Positions 1-14,084 of a DNA stretch of 64,000 nucleotides are shown piece after piece. The stretch spans positions 124,001-188,000 of the forward strand of contig NW_019028994.1 in NCBI RefSeq assembly GCF_002105155.1, in the 5' to 3' direction. A model generated the notes under the pieces. It did no database searches and was not told where the DNA came from. It worked only from the letters and a program-made list of their open reading frames with translations. The stretch comes from Lobosporangium transversale (taxonomy: Eukaryota > Mortierellomycota > Mortierellomycetes > Mortierellales > Mortierellaceae). The translations under genes were made by a program, and so were the position numbers. Within the stretch, counting starts at the first letter, position 1. Each line of letters opens with the position of its first letter.

Positions 1-608
1 TTCTTTATCAGATTTGGATCCAGTAGTAGTAGTAGTAGTGGTGGTGGTGGTGGTAGTAGCAGTAGCTACTGTTGTAGGTGTAGTGGTGGTGGTAGTAGCG
101 AGAGTAGTAGCAGGAGTAGTAGCAGGAGTAAGAGTAGTGGAAGTGGTAGCGGGAGTAGCTGCAGTAGTGGTAGTAGGTGTTGTAGTAGTAGATGTAACGA
201 TAGCAGTATTGCTCGCCAAAACATCTCGAGATATGACCTCTTCCTGCGCTGGATCTGGTTGACCACTCATCATACCCTTTAGTTCATCAAGAGAAGGCAA
301 GGAAGCATCAGCGTGGACAACGACAACTCGATAATCTGGAATACCTGGTTGTCGCTTCTTAAAAGTACCCGCAGGTTTGTAAACATCAAAATCAATTCTA
401 TGATTTCCATTGATATCTATGGTGTCTTGGTTACCACTGACTGTGGAATGAGTCCGTTTTTCTGAATGAGTAGGAGCAGAAGCTGGAGCACGAGCAGGAT
501 CAAGAGCAGGATCAGAAGTAGGTGTCTGTTGGACAAGGCGCATCGTGGGTATAATCTGTAGTTTCTGTAAAATCTGATCTAGGAGTTATTTAATGAGGAA
601 AAAACGTT

Positions 609-648
<40 letters not shown>

Positions 649-1693
649 AAAGATAAAATAAATTAAAATAAATAAAATAAGAGGAATAATGCTTTACTGT
701 AAGACAGCTGATCGTTGTGAGCAACAAGAGGTCGGCTAGAGGGACTATTCCAGATAGTTGGGATGGATCCCAATCTCAGCCCTAGCCCGACAATGCTTGT
801 TATTGCTCCTCTCCATGATGCAGTAAAATAGTTCCAGAATAATGACCACCATTTCAAAACGCTTGTCCAGGGCCTTATGAGCGCTTGGCTTTGTGATTTT
901 AGCTTATCCTGAGCTCCAGATCCACGTACATGGCTATCATAGGTCCCAGGTCTAATGACAATAAAGCCCAGTCGCTTAAGATATGCATATGTGATGTATC
1001 TATCCATTGCTATTGAGGCATTGTTCTTGCGCTCTTTCCCTGAAACAGTCTGTTGAGCTTGAGCTTGAGCTTGAGCCTGTGAGAGATAGACATTCCACAT
1101 CTGCTGCACAGTCATATTATTGCCATGATAGTCAACCAAGAATGATCCACGATCGACAAGATAAAGTGCCTCTTCTGGATAGAGATAGATTTGCCCATGT
1201 AGAGTATGTCCCATGCTCACAAAATGCGTCCCTCTATTTACTGTCAACCTGAACAAACCAAGCCCCGGGTCGTAGACAGCACAGGAAAATGTCCGTCTAT
1301 TTTAAAGAGAAGAGTGTTACTAAAAAAAAAAAAAAAAATAAAGATCTCAGAACGTTATTATATGGTAATATTTCGTTCCGAATCTACTTACTCAGCAGCA
1401 TGACGCTCTTCAGAAAGAACTTGAAAGTAGGCGTCAAGTTTCTCTTCAAGTAAAGCTGGGTTCTGGGACTCTTTGCCTTGCTTACTTGGTAGAGCTTGTG
1501 AAGATGAAGCATCCTTGCCTCTGTTAGAAAAGAACTGTTAGACATAAACGGCTCAGAAAAAGAAAAGAAATAAAAAAATAATAAATAAATAAAATCATTT
1601 GAGTGATATGGAGATGATGTACCCTTTGGAGCCGCTCAGAAGGGTACGAAAGTCTGGATGTTGGTCATTGTCGTCCTGATCCGCTGCATCCAT
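1..1693 (-). CDS. SEN54: tRNA-splicing endonuclease subunit Sen54 (3' end outside window)
   Basis: Four exons on the minus strand: 1693-1623, 1520-1392, 1296-698 and 578 to the window edge. All joins keep frame (phases 2, 2, 1). Sen54 is the structural partner of the Sen2 nuclease in the tRNA-splicing endonuclease that removes pre-tRNA introns. The N-terminal SEN54 domain shows YLYPEEALYLVDRG and YITYAYLKRLGFIVIRPG; the C-terminal part shows FDVYKPAGTFKKRQPG followed by PDYRVVVVHAD, the conserved Sen54 nuclease-like fold. After this the protein enters a long Thr/Ala/Pro tract (bases 1-200), which on the opposite strand gives a spurious Val-rich ORF. The ATG at 1693 is the first in frame, and the short acidic N-terminus is usual. 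The gene is divergent from the carrier gene to its right. The family call is firm; the end of the gene is not in the window. Confidence 0.9.
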
Positions 1694-2315
1694 GCTAATG
1701 AATTATAGAATGAGCTGCGCCTTGCGGTGAGCACAGGGTTGATCAATTAATATCACGTGCAAAATTTTACCCACAGACGTTTTTTCATCATTGCATGTCT
1801 GTGCCTGAACTTTTATTTTTTAATTTGGTGGCGCACATACCGTTGGACAGGGATCTGACATTGATCATTTGGGCCAAGCAAGAGCTTTTTTTTGGAGTAA
1901 CATTGGGGGAATTGTTATACTAAAGAACCTAATCTAAAGCCAAGTAGTATTTCCAACCTGTGGGATGCATGGAGATCTCCCGATCTTTCTAAGGAAAGGA
2001 CTAGCAGCAGGTTCCTGGTGTAAAGTTTGCTGAACATAGCTGACTGACACTACACTATGATCGGCCTAGGAGATACGAATGAAAAGTGACTCAAAGTCTG
2101 GCAGCAATGGTCGAGGGTACGATCTTAGTTCGCTTCAAAGTGATGACAGTGACACATGTAGTCGGAATCATGATCCCTATCATACGACCCTTATGAGAAA
2201 TAAAGTTACTCTCCGGTCTTAATCTCCACAAGCAAAGGCTGAATGATTTGCCCGTCATCTCTATAAAGTGCTCTTTCAGAGTATCGTATGTCATCGATCT
2301 TTTTCTCTCTCTCTC

Positions 2316-2346
<31 letters not shown>

Positions 2347-2531
2347 CATTCTCATTTCATTTTGCTCATTCAACGTTCTTTTTATTTCATCTCATTGTCT
2401 TTCGAGAGTTGTGTATAACGTCTTCACTCCGCTCTTCCTTTCCACTCTTTCACTCCTACCTTATATATATTCTCATTAAATACCTCTTATTCACTTTATC
2501 AATTGCTCGTCACCAGACAGGAATAGAGATC
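1694..2531. other. Intergenic region between divergent SEN54 and carrier gene
   Basis: No gene is seen. The stretch serves as the shared upstream region of two divergent genes. It holds a (CT)n tract at about 2304-2320 running into a 25-base T run to 2345, on the sense strand of the carrier, which is a typical pyrimidine-rich fungal promoter or leader feature. Confidence 0.5.
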
Positions 2532-4672
2532 ATGGGTAACCTTCGATCGCAGATGGTTCATGTCCGCTACATTCTCGCTTCTACTTTTTTTTTTTATGGC
2601 TTTCTAACAACCCTCTAATGTCTATTCTGATCTATTGGAACCATTAGCAAGCAGCGTTAACGATTTCATTGCAGGCAAGTGGATTGACATTCTCCTTATT
2701 CTTTTCAAAGGATTGTTGTTTTTTTTTCTATGCATGCTATGATATGCATGCTTGGATCGCTTGAAAAAAAAAAAAAAATTTTTTTTTGTCCCCCATTTTT
2801 GTCCTTTCCGGTCTAATCCGTTTCAATTGCACATGTTTTTTCTCTTTGACATGTCGCACGGAATTTGCCATGTGGAGTTTTGATCTTGATTATCATCGTT
2901 GCAAGGGATTGTCTGTTTCTCTTTACTAAATTAGCCAAGATATTATATCTCTTCTGTTTTGTTTTTCATTTTGTTACAAATAGGTTATATCAGTGGAGTA
3001 GCAGGTTTGATTGTCGGAAGTCCTCTGGATGTTCTCAAGGTAAGTAAATCGATCAAAAACTGAGCGAGTTTAGTACGGGGAGATTTGTCTTGGTTTAATC
3101 AGGAAACATATTCAATACAATTGCGATCCGACAGTGTCTTTTTTTTTGTTTTTCTTCTCAAAACCTATATGCTTTTTCTTTTTTTTTTTTTTTTCTTTTC
3201 TTTTTTGATCAACGTAGGTTCGGTTACAAGCTCAAGCCGGTTCGGACATAGCCAGAAATGCTTCTACAAACAAGAACAATTTGGTTAGCATGGTTCAAAA
3301 TGAAGGAGTAAGTCTTGATAAGAAAAAAAAAAAAAAAAAAAAAAAAGAAAGTCTGGAGCTTGGCAGTAAAAGCTGATAGAAAGCATGAACAACAGTAACA
3401 ACAGCAACAGTGACATGCATGATTCTGCAAAGAGGGGAAAAAAAAAAAAAAAGAAGAAAACGCTTACTCAAAGTATCATCTTTGTCTTGTGCAACGTTTC
3501 TGAAATTAAACCTGGAAAACAAAACAGTTCGGATCATTGTTCAAGGGTATCACCTCACCCATCATTGGCTTGGCGGGACTCAATTCGATCCTCTTTGCAT
3601 CATACTCGGCATCCATGCGATTGTTCGAGACACTTTCACCCTCTCCTGTGTCACCGTTCTATGCCAGTAATGGTGCAGAATCATACCAGTCTTTGTCACA
3701 TGTTTTTGCAGCAGGATTTGTAGCGGGCGTTGCTTGTTTCCTAGTCAGTACACCCACAGAGCTGGTCAAATGTAGAGCGCAGGTGATCGCCTCACGTCTG
3801 GATCCTACTTCCTCAGCTGCAGCACAACGTGCCATCATGAGTGAATCGAGCTCGTGGCAAGTAACGAAGGATGTTCTTCGGCGGTTTGGACTCCGAGGAT
3901 TCTATCAAGGAGGTCTCGTCACCATCCTTAGAGACGCTCCTGGATACGGAGTATACTTTTGGTAATCGTTATTAATGACTCTTTATTTTAATATGTCTTG
4001 TATTTTATCAAAGCAACAACAAAAGAGTGACAATCTAACTGTCTTATTATTATTATTATTATTATTTATATATTGTTGCTGTTGCCTTAAATAGGTCTTA
4101 TGAAGGGCTGAAGAGGGCATTAGAAATCCCACCAGGAGAGACAGGTGGAATCAACACATGGAAGCTGCTTCTTGCTGGAGGTGTTGCAGGAATTTGTTCT
4201 TGGGTTTCTGTATACCCATTAGGTAAAGACAACAAGGCAAAAAAAAAAAAGATCAGTTTCTTGTAACTTTGGCTAACTTTTATTTTATTTTTTTTTTTTT
4301 GTAGATGTAATCAAGACGAGACTTCAGACACAACCACACCTTGTAACTACAGACCCATACAGCAATATCCGGACACTTCCTATCACAGCGGCTGCCCGCA
4401 TCCCCACTCCAACCACTAGCCTCCTCTCAAAGACCCATACAGATCAGCGTGGAGGATTGTTGCACCAGACAAGCCGTCAAGGACATTCACAAGTATCATC
4501 CTCAGTACCATACAAGGGCATGGTCGACTGCGCATTACGATCTTACAGAAGTGAGGGCTTGGGTGTATTCGTGCGTGGGATGACACCGGCAGTCCTACGT
4601 GCTTTCCCAGTCAATGCAGTGACCTTTTTCGTCTACGAGCTGGTGATGGCAGAGCTGCAAAGAAATGACTAG
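2532..4672 (+). CDS. Mitochondrial carrier family (SLC25) protein
   Basis: Seven exons: 2532-2535, 2648-2674, 2984-3039, 3218-3307, 3528-3961, 4095-4222, 4305-4672, giving 368 aa. The protein has the three carrier signatures, one per repeat: PLDVLKVRLQ, PTELVKCRAQ and PLDVIKTRLQ, each ending the odd helix of a two-helix repeat, so six membrane helices in the inner mitochondrial membrane. The family exchanges metabolites across that membrane. The substrate cannot be read here, though the GYISGVAGLIVGSPLDVLK start resembles carnitine/amino-acid type carriers (SLC25A20/45/47/48). The inferred first coding exon is only four bases (ATGG), chosen because it restores phase to M-A-S-S-V-N-D-F. Intron 2 has a GC donor (2675). 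The last repeat carries an unusually long matrix loop of about 60 residues after the third signature. Confidence 0.88.
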
Positions 4673-4748
4673 ATTGCTTAGACATTTAAAGTGAAATATT
4701 AAAAAAACAGTGATTAGATTTGACCACTACACAGGTTTTTAGTTCATT

Positions 4749-4791
<43 letters not shown>

Positions 4792-5510
4792 AGGATGTGT
4801 GTCAAGCCGGGATGCCTGCCACTCCTTTAAAAATGAGCCAATATGCTCCTACGCGCAGTATATAGTGAAATGGACCCTGAGGGTTACAGATTGATTGTAC
4901 ATTAGGATTGTAAAGAGATACTCTGTCAAACTTATCAGGAAACAGATTCTAGATCGATTTTATAGAGAATTTGCGCAGGACTTAAAAAAGCAGATTTAAT
5001 TTAATATCAATGCATATCCCTCTTTTCTGCCCCTCACTTTCTGGTTCCACTCCTCTCGATCCACCCTTCCTCATCCACTCCTGATCCCACCCTTCTTATC
5101 CTCAGCCGAAATATGGCAAGTCATCCATTTTCACTTTTCAAGTCTGATTTTGACTGAGGACGAGCTCGAGAAGGGTGGAAGCAGAAAAATAGATCAAGAA
5201 GGATGGGTCAAGAAGGGAGGAATGAGAGGGGGTAGATCGAGAAGAGTAGAACCAGAAAAGTGGGAGCCAGAAAGGGGCATAGAAATAAACTTGGCTTATA
5301 TCACGTGAAAATGTTTATTTATTTATTTATTTTTTTCGCGTCTTTTTTTTTTAATAGCGTATGTGTGCAAGTCCTACAAGTGTGTTTTCCCCTGTGTGCT
5401 CAGCTTTCTTACTCCAGCCTCGACTCGCCCTCACATTCATCCTTTCTTCAGAGAATTCTCTCTAGAAAAAAAAAAAAATAAAACAAGAACAATAATAATA
5501 ATAGACCAAG
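4673..5510. other. Intergenic region with T/A inverted homopolymer
   Basis: No gene is seen. A run of 9 T (4747-4755) is followed directly by 34 A (4756-4789), able to fold back in part. Downstream, 5160-5275 is purine-rich. The last 100 bases are the presumed leader of MCM7. Confidence 0.5.
4747..4789. repeat. T9A34 inverted homopolymer
   Basis: A T run is joined directly to an A run. The same arrangement occurs at 8300-8339, 15546-15588 and 49179-49216, three of them inside introns of MCM7, RPN7 and MSP1. Confidence 0.9.
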
Positions 5511-8886
<3,376 letters not shown>

Positions 8887-9536
8887 AAACGAAGACAAGA
8901 ACAGAAATGAAAACAAAAAAGAAAGTGAGGATGAATGAAAGCAGACCTTTTTTTTTTTTTTTTCGCATGTAGACCAAGTCCATGGACTTACGAATGAAGA
9001 TGCCAAAGAGTAGCTGTTGACACAGATACCAAGTAACCGAGGACTTATAACATTTTGAAAAATAAATAAATAAATAAATAAATAATATTACATTACAATT
9101 TTTTTTTTCCTAGGCTTTAAATGTCATCGCGCGTGCTTCCTTATCTTCTCAATCTGCTCTTTTATTGAATAAATATTTAGTTAGTAAACTTTAGTAGACT
9201 GGCCACATTTGCTATCTTCGTCTATTATAAATCTCGAATGACAACCATTTCAAGATCAATATGGAGATTCGGCAACATTCCTCTAATGAAAAAAGGGTCC
9301 GGAAGAAGGCAGAAATTAATAGGGGGAGCACTTGGTGCTTTGTTTTTCTTTAGGCTATGGAGAAGAAGGAATGAAAATGGTAAGAGTAGAGGAAAGTGAA
9401 TGGCAGTGCTTCGTGATGATACAGCTTGATATGGACCATGTTATATTCAGGATCACAGATACCGATCATTGAAGTTAGGATGATACACATTTACGTATGT
9501 TATACATACTTAACAAAGGAGTTTCTGTCTTTGTAC
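8887..9536. other. Intergenic region downstream of MCM7
   Basis: The 3' flank of MCM7. It contains a (TAAA)n-like stretch near 9060-9083 and no coding region I can support. It ends at the inverted-repeat element. Confidence 0.4.
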
Positions 9537-9647
9537 TTAAACCCAGAGCTCCTATCCGATAATCGAATAGAATTCGTAAAAAAATTTCACCCCCTTTTTA
9601 TATGCACTCGAATTTCATTTGATTATCGAATAGGAGCCCTGGTTTAA
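9537..9647. mobile_element. 111-bp MITE-like hairpin element
   Basis: The two ends are near-perfect inverted repeats of about 27 bases. The left arm (9537-9564) reads TTAAACCCAGAGCTCC onward to GATAATC. The reverse complement of the right arm (9621-9647) reads TTAAACCAGGGCTCC onward to GATAATC. The 56 internal bases are AT-rich and non-coding. The same arm sequence recurs as a compact palindrome at 10736-10772, so this is a repeated family and not a chance hairpin. No transposase is present, as expected for a non-autonomous element. Confidence 0.65.
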
Positions 9648-11043
9648 TGTATGTTCGCATTCATTTTTCTTTTTTGGTAGGGGTTGTAGATTATCTTGCT
9701 GGATGATGATGGCGATGAAGATGATGATGACGGCCCAAAGGATGGTATTGGCTTCCTAGACAATGATGATGACGGCTCTAGGGATGATGGTGCTTTCACC
9801 GATGATGATGGCTCCACTGGTGCTTGGGGCATTCGTGATTGGAGCTGTGACCTTGCCAACAATGGTGTTGATAGTTGCTCCTGTAAATGGTCAATCCAAA
9901 CCACTTCCTCTATTATTGATTCAAATCCAGGTTAGTTATTTTTTATTTTATTTTTTATTTTTGATTTTATGTTTCACTTTGGAATACTTTCCATACTTTT
10001 GACGACTGCGTTAAGTTTCTCGATCTCTTCTTGCAAGGCGACCGCATTGTTTGTGGCATTTGCATTCATCTTCTCTATCTCCTCTTCCAAGGCGGTTGCT
10101 CTGTTCGATATGGTTCAGACTATCCCCTCCATCTGGATCACTCTTTGCTCAGCACATAATTCTCTTTCCTCTGAACGCTTTTCCCTTTCCTCTAAACCTT
10201 CTTTCAAACGCGCATCCCTTTCCTCTGAACGTCTTTCCAGACGTGTGTCCCTTTCCACAAAGAACTGTTGTAATTGCGTTAATATGGCCTCCTCTTTCAT
10301 CATCCTGTCATTCTCTAAATTTTGTAGGCGCTGTCGCTGCTGTGGGTGAGCTGCCTTGTTGTAGTGGACATTTATCTCCTCCTGGCTCCCTGGCTCTCGT
10401 CATCTTCATTCTCATTAGATTATTAGACTCTAGACTGTTACAACTCTCATACTCCTCTTCAACTACCTCTTTTCCCTTCCTCGGGACACATTCTCTTTTT
10501 GATGGATAAGTGTATTGTACGAGTTTGTTATACTGTTGTTGTATCAAACTTGGCTTATGGCAAAGGTGGCTATTGTTGTCTTCATTAAAGTCCTTTTCAT
10601 CCTTATTTCTTTTTCGGCTCGTTTTACTGGACTGTGGCAAAAGGCTAGATTGCTCTTGAAATTGACTTTGTGATTCTTGGGCACGTGTATTTTTAGGTGG
10701 GCATCTACTATTGCCACCTTTGTCTTGGTGACAGGCCAGTGCTCCTATTCGATAATCGAATAGGAGTCCTGGTGACGGCATTAACCAACGCTTTAATAAC
10801 CATACATTTTCTGGCATGGTGGCGCAGGGTATCTCCTCGTTTACAAGTCCACTTTGGTTGGCACTCGCACATAAAGTGTCTGTCGTTGGTCCGAATATAT
10901 ATACTCAACGCGGGCTTTGTCAACATAACATGTGTAAGACTTTCTATAATATGGAACTGGATATGCCTATCATCTGATGCGATGGTTGGGTATCCAAGCT
11001 CACACCACGAAAGAGTACATTTTGCTGGGGGCGCTTTAGGCAC
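9644..11043 (-). pseudogene. Decayed C2HC zinc-finger / coiled-coil gene
   Basis: Open frames run on the minus strand but do not join into one ORF. Bases 11043-10708 encode two zinc-finger-like units, the second being FMCECQPKWTCKRGDTLRHH followed by ARKC. A shifted frame (about 10730-10308) is Ser/Gln/Lys-rich. A third frame (about 10405-9980) is coiled coil rich in Glu/Arg, with RLERRSEERDARLKEGLEER, and is interrupted by an in-frame TGA near 10113 before continuing with ATALEEEIEKMNANATNNAV. Bases 9904-9644 encode a Ser/Pro-rich tail that runs into the 9537-9647 hairpin. A palindromic insertion at 10736-10772 sits at the first frame change. Undetected introns could rescue parts of this, so the pseudogene status is inference. 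It resembles fungal DNA-binding proteins but has no assignable function. Confidence 0.45.
10736..10772. mobile_element. 37-bp palindromic mini-element inside the zinc-finger gene
   Basis: It begins CCAGTGCTCCTATTCGAT and ends ATCGAATAGGAGTCCTGG, with a 25-base perfect odd palindrome at its core. It shares its arms with the 111-bp element at 9537. It is flanked by TGACAG on the left and TGACGG on the right, a possible imperfect target duplication. Removing the element with one flank deletes 44 bases, which is not a multiple of three. Confidence 0.55.
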
Positions 11044-11171
11044 TTTGCTGAGATTAAGGCGGAAGAAGAAGTGTATTTTTTTTTGGATGAAGTTGATAGA
11101 AGTGTCTCTTCATGCAACCAGTTTTGTCTTTTATACGGTATAAAAACTCGGCCGATGACTTTTTTCCACAG

Positions 11172-11637
11172 GCGAGGTCAGATCTTGGCAGGAAACAATC
11201 ATTGGGTCATGCGGTTTGATCCTTTTCTATTTTGAATCAGCACATCTCGGAAGTTGTATCACTGATCTGTCCAACGGATCAACAGTTGTCCACGATCCTT
11301 ACCGGAAAAAGTAAAGAGTGCACAACTAACATAGTCTGTCATGAACTGGATACATTTTTTCATTATTTTAAGTGAGTTACCTCGTTTTTCATAATTCAGT
11401 TCATACTGAGTCTTTTAGAACACGAGCACTCTAATTCTCATTTTCTACCAAAAATAAAAGATAGGCAATGGTTTATGCAGTTTGATGCAAATCCAACAAT
11501 AGTCAATGAACTCAACAAGAGGCTCAAGGTCAATCCTCGTGTTCTTCGACATGCTGTCATTCGCTTGGGATCCAAGTTGGAGGATATTGTTGCGTCTGCT
11601 GAAAAGACCGCCACGAAACTTACCATTCCTTTCTAAT
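11172..11637 (+). CDS. MRP17: Mitochondrial ribosomal protein bS6m, 3' part only
   Basis: Bases 11464-11637, after a TAG acceptor, encode QWFMQFDANPTIVNELNKRL and then KVNPRVLRHAVIRLG, matching the second half of fungal bS6m (small mitoribosomal subunit). The stop is TAA at 11637. About 250 bases upstream, after a CAG acceptor near 11171, a second stretch reads RGQILAGNNHWVMRFD. This is the same segment of the family in another version, so the two cannot both belong to one ordinary protein. No N-terminal half was found upstream, where the decayed zinc-finger gene and its insertions lie. It is either a truncated copy or a gene whose 5' exons I failed to recognise. It is convergent with RPN6, 133 bases apart. 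Confidence 0.5.
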
Positions 11638-11770
11638 TTAACAATTTTCTTTTATTAGAAGAAGAAGAAAGAAAAAAAAAAAAAAAAAAAAAAAAGGAAA
11701 AGGATGAAGAACTTCTGATGGTATTAACATAAAAAAAGGAAAAAGAAAGGAATAACCGTCTAAAATTGGA

Positions 11771-13714
11771 TCAAGTCAATTTGGATGCCTTCTCATAGAG
11801 GGATTCCACAACATTGGCCATATTCTTCATCGTATCCAATGCACTATCATATGTCTTGTCCACAGGTGTGTCCTCAAAAACAACAAGACATCCAGCTCCT
11901 TGATCTAATACTCCCAACAATGTCTTGTCCAAAATCATCTGCGAAAGTTTCACTTCCACATGCTGTGCAGGAAGTTTGATGATCTCTGCAATATGAGAGA
12001 TCTCGACCCTTGAGAATGGCTCAATCACACGAATCAAGTTTTGCTCCAACAACTTGTCATACAGTGATGCAAGATGGGATTTAATGATAGGGTCGTTATC
12101 CAGCTCTGTGAAAATAAGAATAAAAACAAAAATAAAAATAAAAAGACCACTTAATCAGTTGGAGAGCTCCGAATCAGTCAATACAAACGAAAACTAATCA
12201 TATACGCAACAAGAAATACTCTCACCTTCACGGTAAGTGGTCAATGCCTGTTCAAATTCCTGTAGGGAGCGATTCTGATGAGCTGCTGCAATGGCCTTCA
12301 TGGCTTCGACCTCTATTCCACGGTATTTGAGTGCAACTTTGCTGTTCAAGATTGCTTGAATATCTTCAGACTGATTTTAATTGACAAAAAAAAAAAAAAA
12401 AAAAAAACATTAGGACGATAAAAACTCAACAATGGAAAAGATTCACTTAATCGTGTGACAAGTTAATAGTACTAACCAAATTGAGCATGACTTTGCAAAG
12501 AAGCATGTACTTCAACGCAGAGATGGCTCTTGGATCTTCAAGTGAAGAATATCCCTCCAATGTTTCATAAAAGTACGAGAATGCAGTCTTGTAATCCTTT
12601 TCTTCAGCATGGAGGATTCCAGATTGCATATCTAGAGCAGCCTGCAACAAGGGTGGACAATAAATAGAATTGGCAGAAGTACGTGCTGATGTGAGAGCAG
12701 CCTAATAATGATTTAAAAAAAAAAAAAAAAATCGTTACGAAATTGATCATCTTCCGCTTTTTGCAACAAGAGATGAATATTTCGTGTCATAACAGCTAGA
12801 TCTTTTATTACCCTAGCCTTGGGCAAATTGCGCAAAGCATGGCAGACGCGACTCTCAAGCAATTGCACTTCAACAAGGACCATCTTGTCATCTAATTTCT
12901 TGAGCTCCTTGAGCAATGTTGCTACCAATGCCAAAGAATCACTGTACATCTTATTGTCGAGATACAATGCAATCAACCGTGTCTCCAATGCTTGTTTCAA
13001 AAAGATGCGTTTTTCCTGGATCGTCCATTCGATGGTCTGCTTACACACCTCAATTTGAAGAGGGAGGGTGTTTGGGATCTCTGAGAAATAATCGATCAAT
13101 GTTCGAACTGTTTTGTAAAATAAAAGGAAAAGAAAATGGGAGAGAAAGAGAGAGAGAAAGAAATGAAAGCCCAGAAGAGCCAGCATTTGATATTAGATGA
13201 GGATTCAATTCTTGATTGCAATAAAGCCCGTCTTCATCTGATCGCCTATTTTTTTTCGATTTTTTTTTTTTCTTTTTCCATAGCGTGTCATAACGTACTG
13301 ATCTTTGCAGTCTTGGCCTTGGGGATAGATGTGATCAGTGTTCGAGAGTCATGGATAAGGGCAGCGAGCTCATTTGGACGACTATATGAGGTGAGTTGAA
13401 GAAGTGTTAGTCATTGGATCTTACAGATATTTATTCTTGTACATAAAAAAAAATAACTTACTGAAGATCGCGATAGCATTGTGCAAGCTTTAACAATGCT
13501 GCCTCTTGCTCATTTCTGGCATTTGCGTCTATTATTCAGAGGAATAGGTAGGTGTTAACGATCTTTGCTCAATTCAACGCGTATTGTAAAAAAAACCCCC
13601 GTTTCACATGCCTGTTCCTGCAGCAGCCAGTATTCCCTGGTAAAGGGGAATGGCCTGTTCTGGTGAGGTCTTTTGGATTTCCTCAGCTTGAGCAATTGAG
13701 GCGATGGAAGGCAT
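11771..13714 (-). CDS. RPN6: 26S proteasome regulatory subunit Rpn6 (PSMD11)
   Basis: Seven minus-strand exons: 13714-13612, 13528-13462, 13381-13299, 13107-12812, 12701-12477, 12370-12226, 12105-11771, giving 417 aa, matching the family length. Rpn6 is a lid subunit that clamps the regulatory particle to the 20S core. The N-terminal TPR-like helices include [19 protein letters not shown] and [17 protein letters not shown]. The PCI domain ends with [20 protein letters not shown] and the KLSQMILDK stretch. The start ATG at 13714 gives [12 protein letters not shown], a normal N-terminus. Intron 1 has a GC donor (GCATGT at 13611). It is transcribed away from RPN7, another lid subunit, from a 370-bp shared region, which suggests coregulation. 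Confidence 0.95.
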
Positions 13715-14084
13715 GGTTATGTCGTATATGGATGTGTGCTTGAAAGCGCGTTTTTTTAAAAAGAATGTAAGAATGTAAAAAAAAAAAAACGGACAAAAGG
13801 CAGGCGAAGCTTTACTCTCAAAACGTAAGCCTACCCTTTTTTCCTACGAGGATGACGTCACACAAATCACAGTTGGAGAAGGACGCGCGAGCAAAATGCA
13901 TGCGCGTTCCCTCTCTCTCTAAAATTATTGACACGCATTTCATCCTTCTATTCTTTCATTCTTATCGACTTGCAACACTATCTCGTAGCTATTACGACAG
14001 TATCCAGCAAGGCATCTTCCTTCAAGCACTCTCTTTTATAGACCTGTCTTTTTTACCAAATAAGCGCCAAACAGCATTCATACC
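13715..14084. promoter_or_regulatory. Shared RPN6/RPN7 divergent promoter with CRE-type palindrome
   Basis: A 370-bp region lies between the two start codons. It contains the perfect bZIP palindrome TGACGTCA at 13853-13860 (context GATGACGTCACAC), and no yeast-type PACE box GGTGGCAAA was seen. A pyrimidine-rich stretch precedes the RPN7 ATG. The role is inferred from position and the palindrome. Confidence 0.5.

Noticed and set aside
14-262. Val-rich ORF on the plus strand
   Set aside because: Antisense shadow of the Thr/Ala tract of SEN54; no conserved features.
9696-9935. Asp-rich plus-strand ORF
   Set aside because: Complement of a Ser-rich minus-strand stretch; no start context or continuation.
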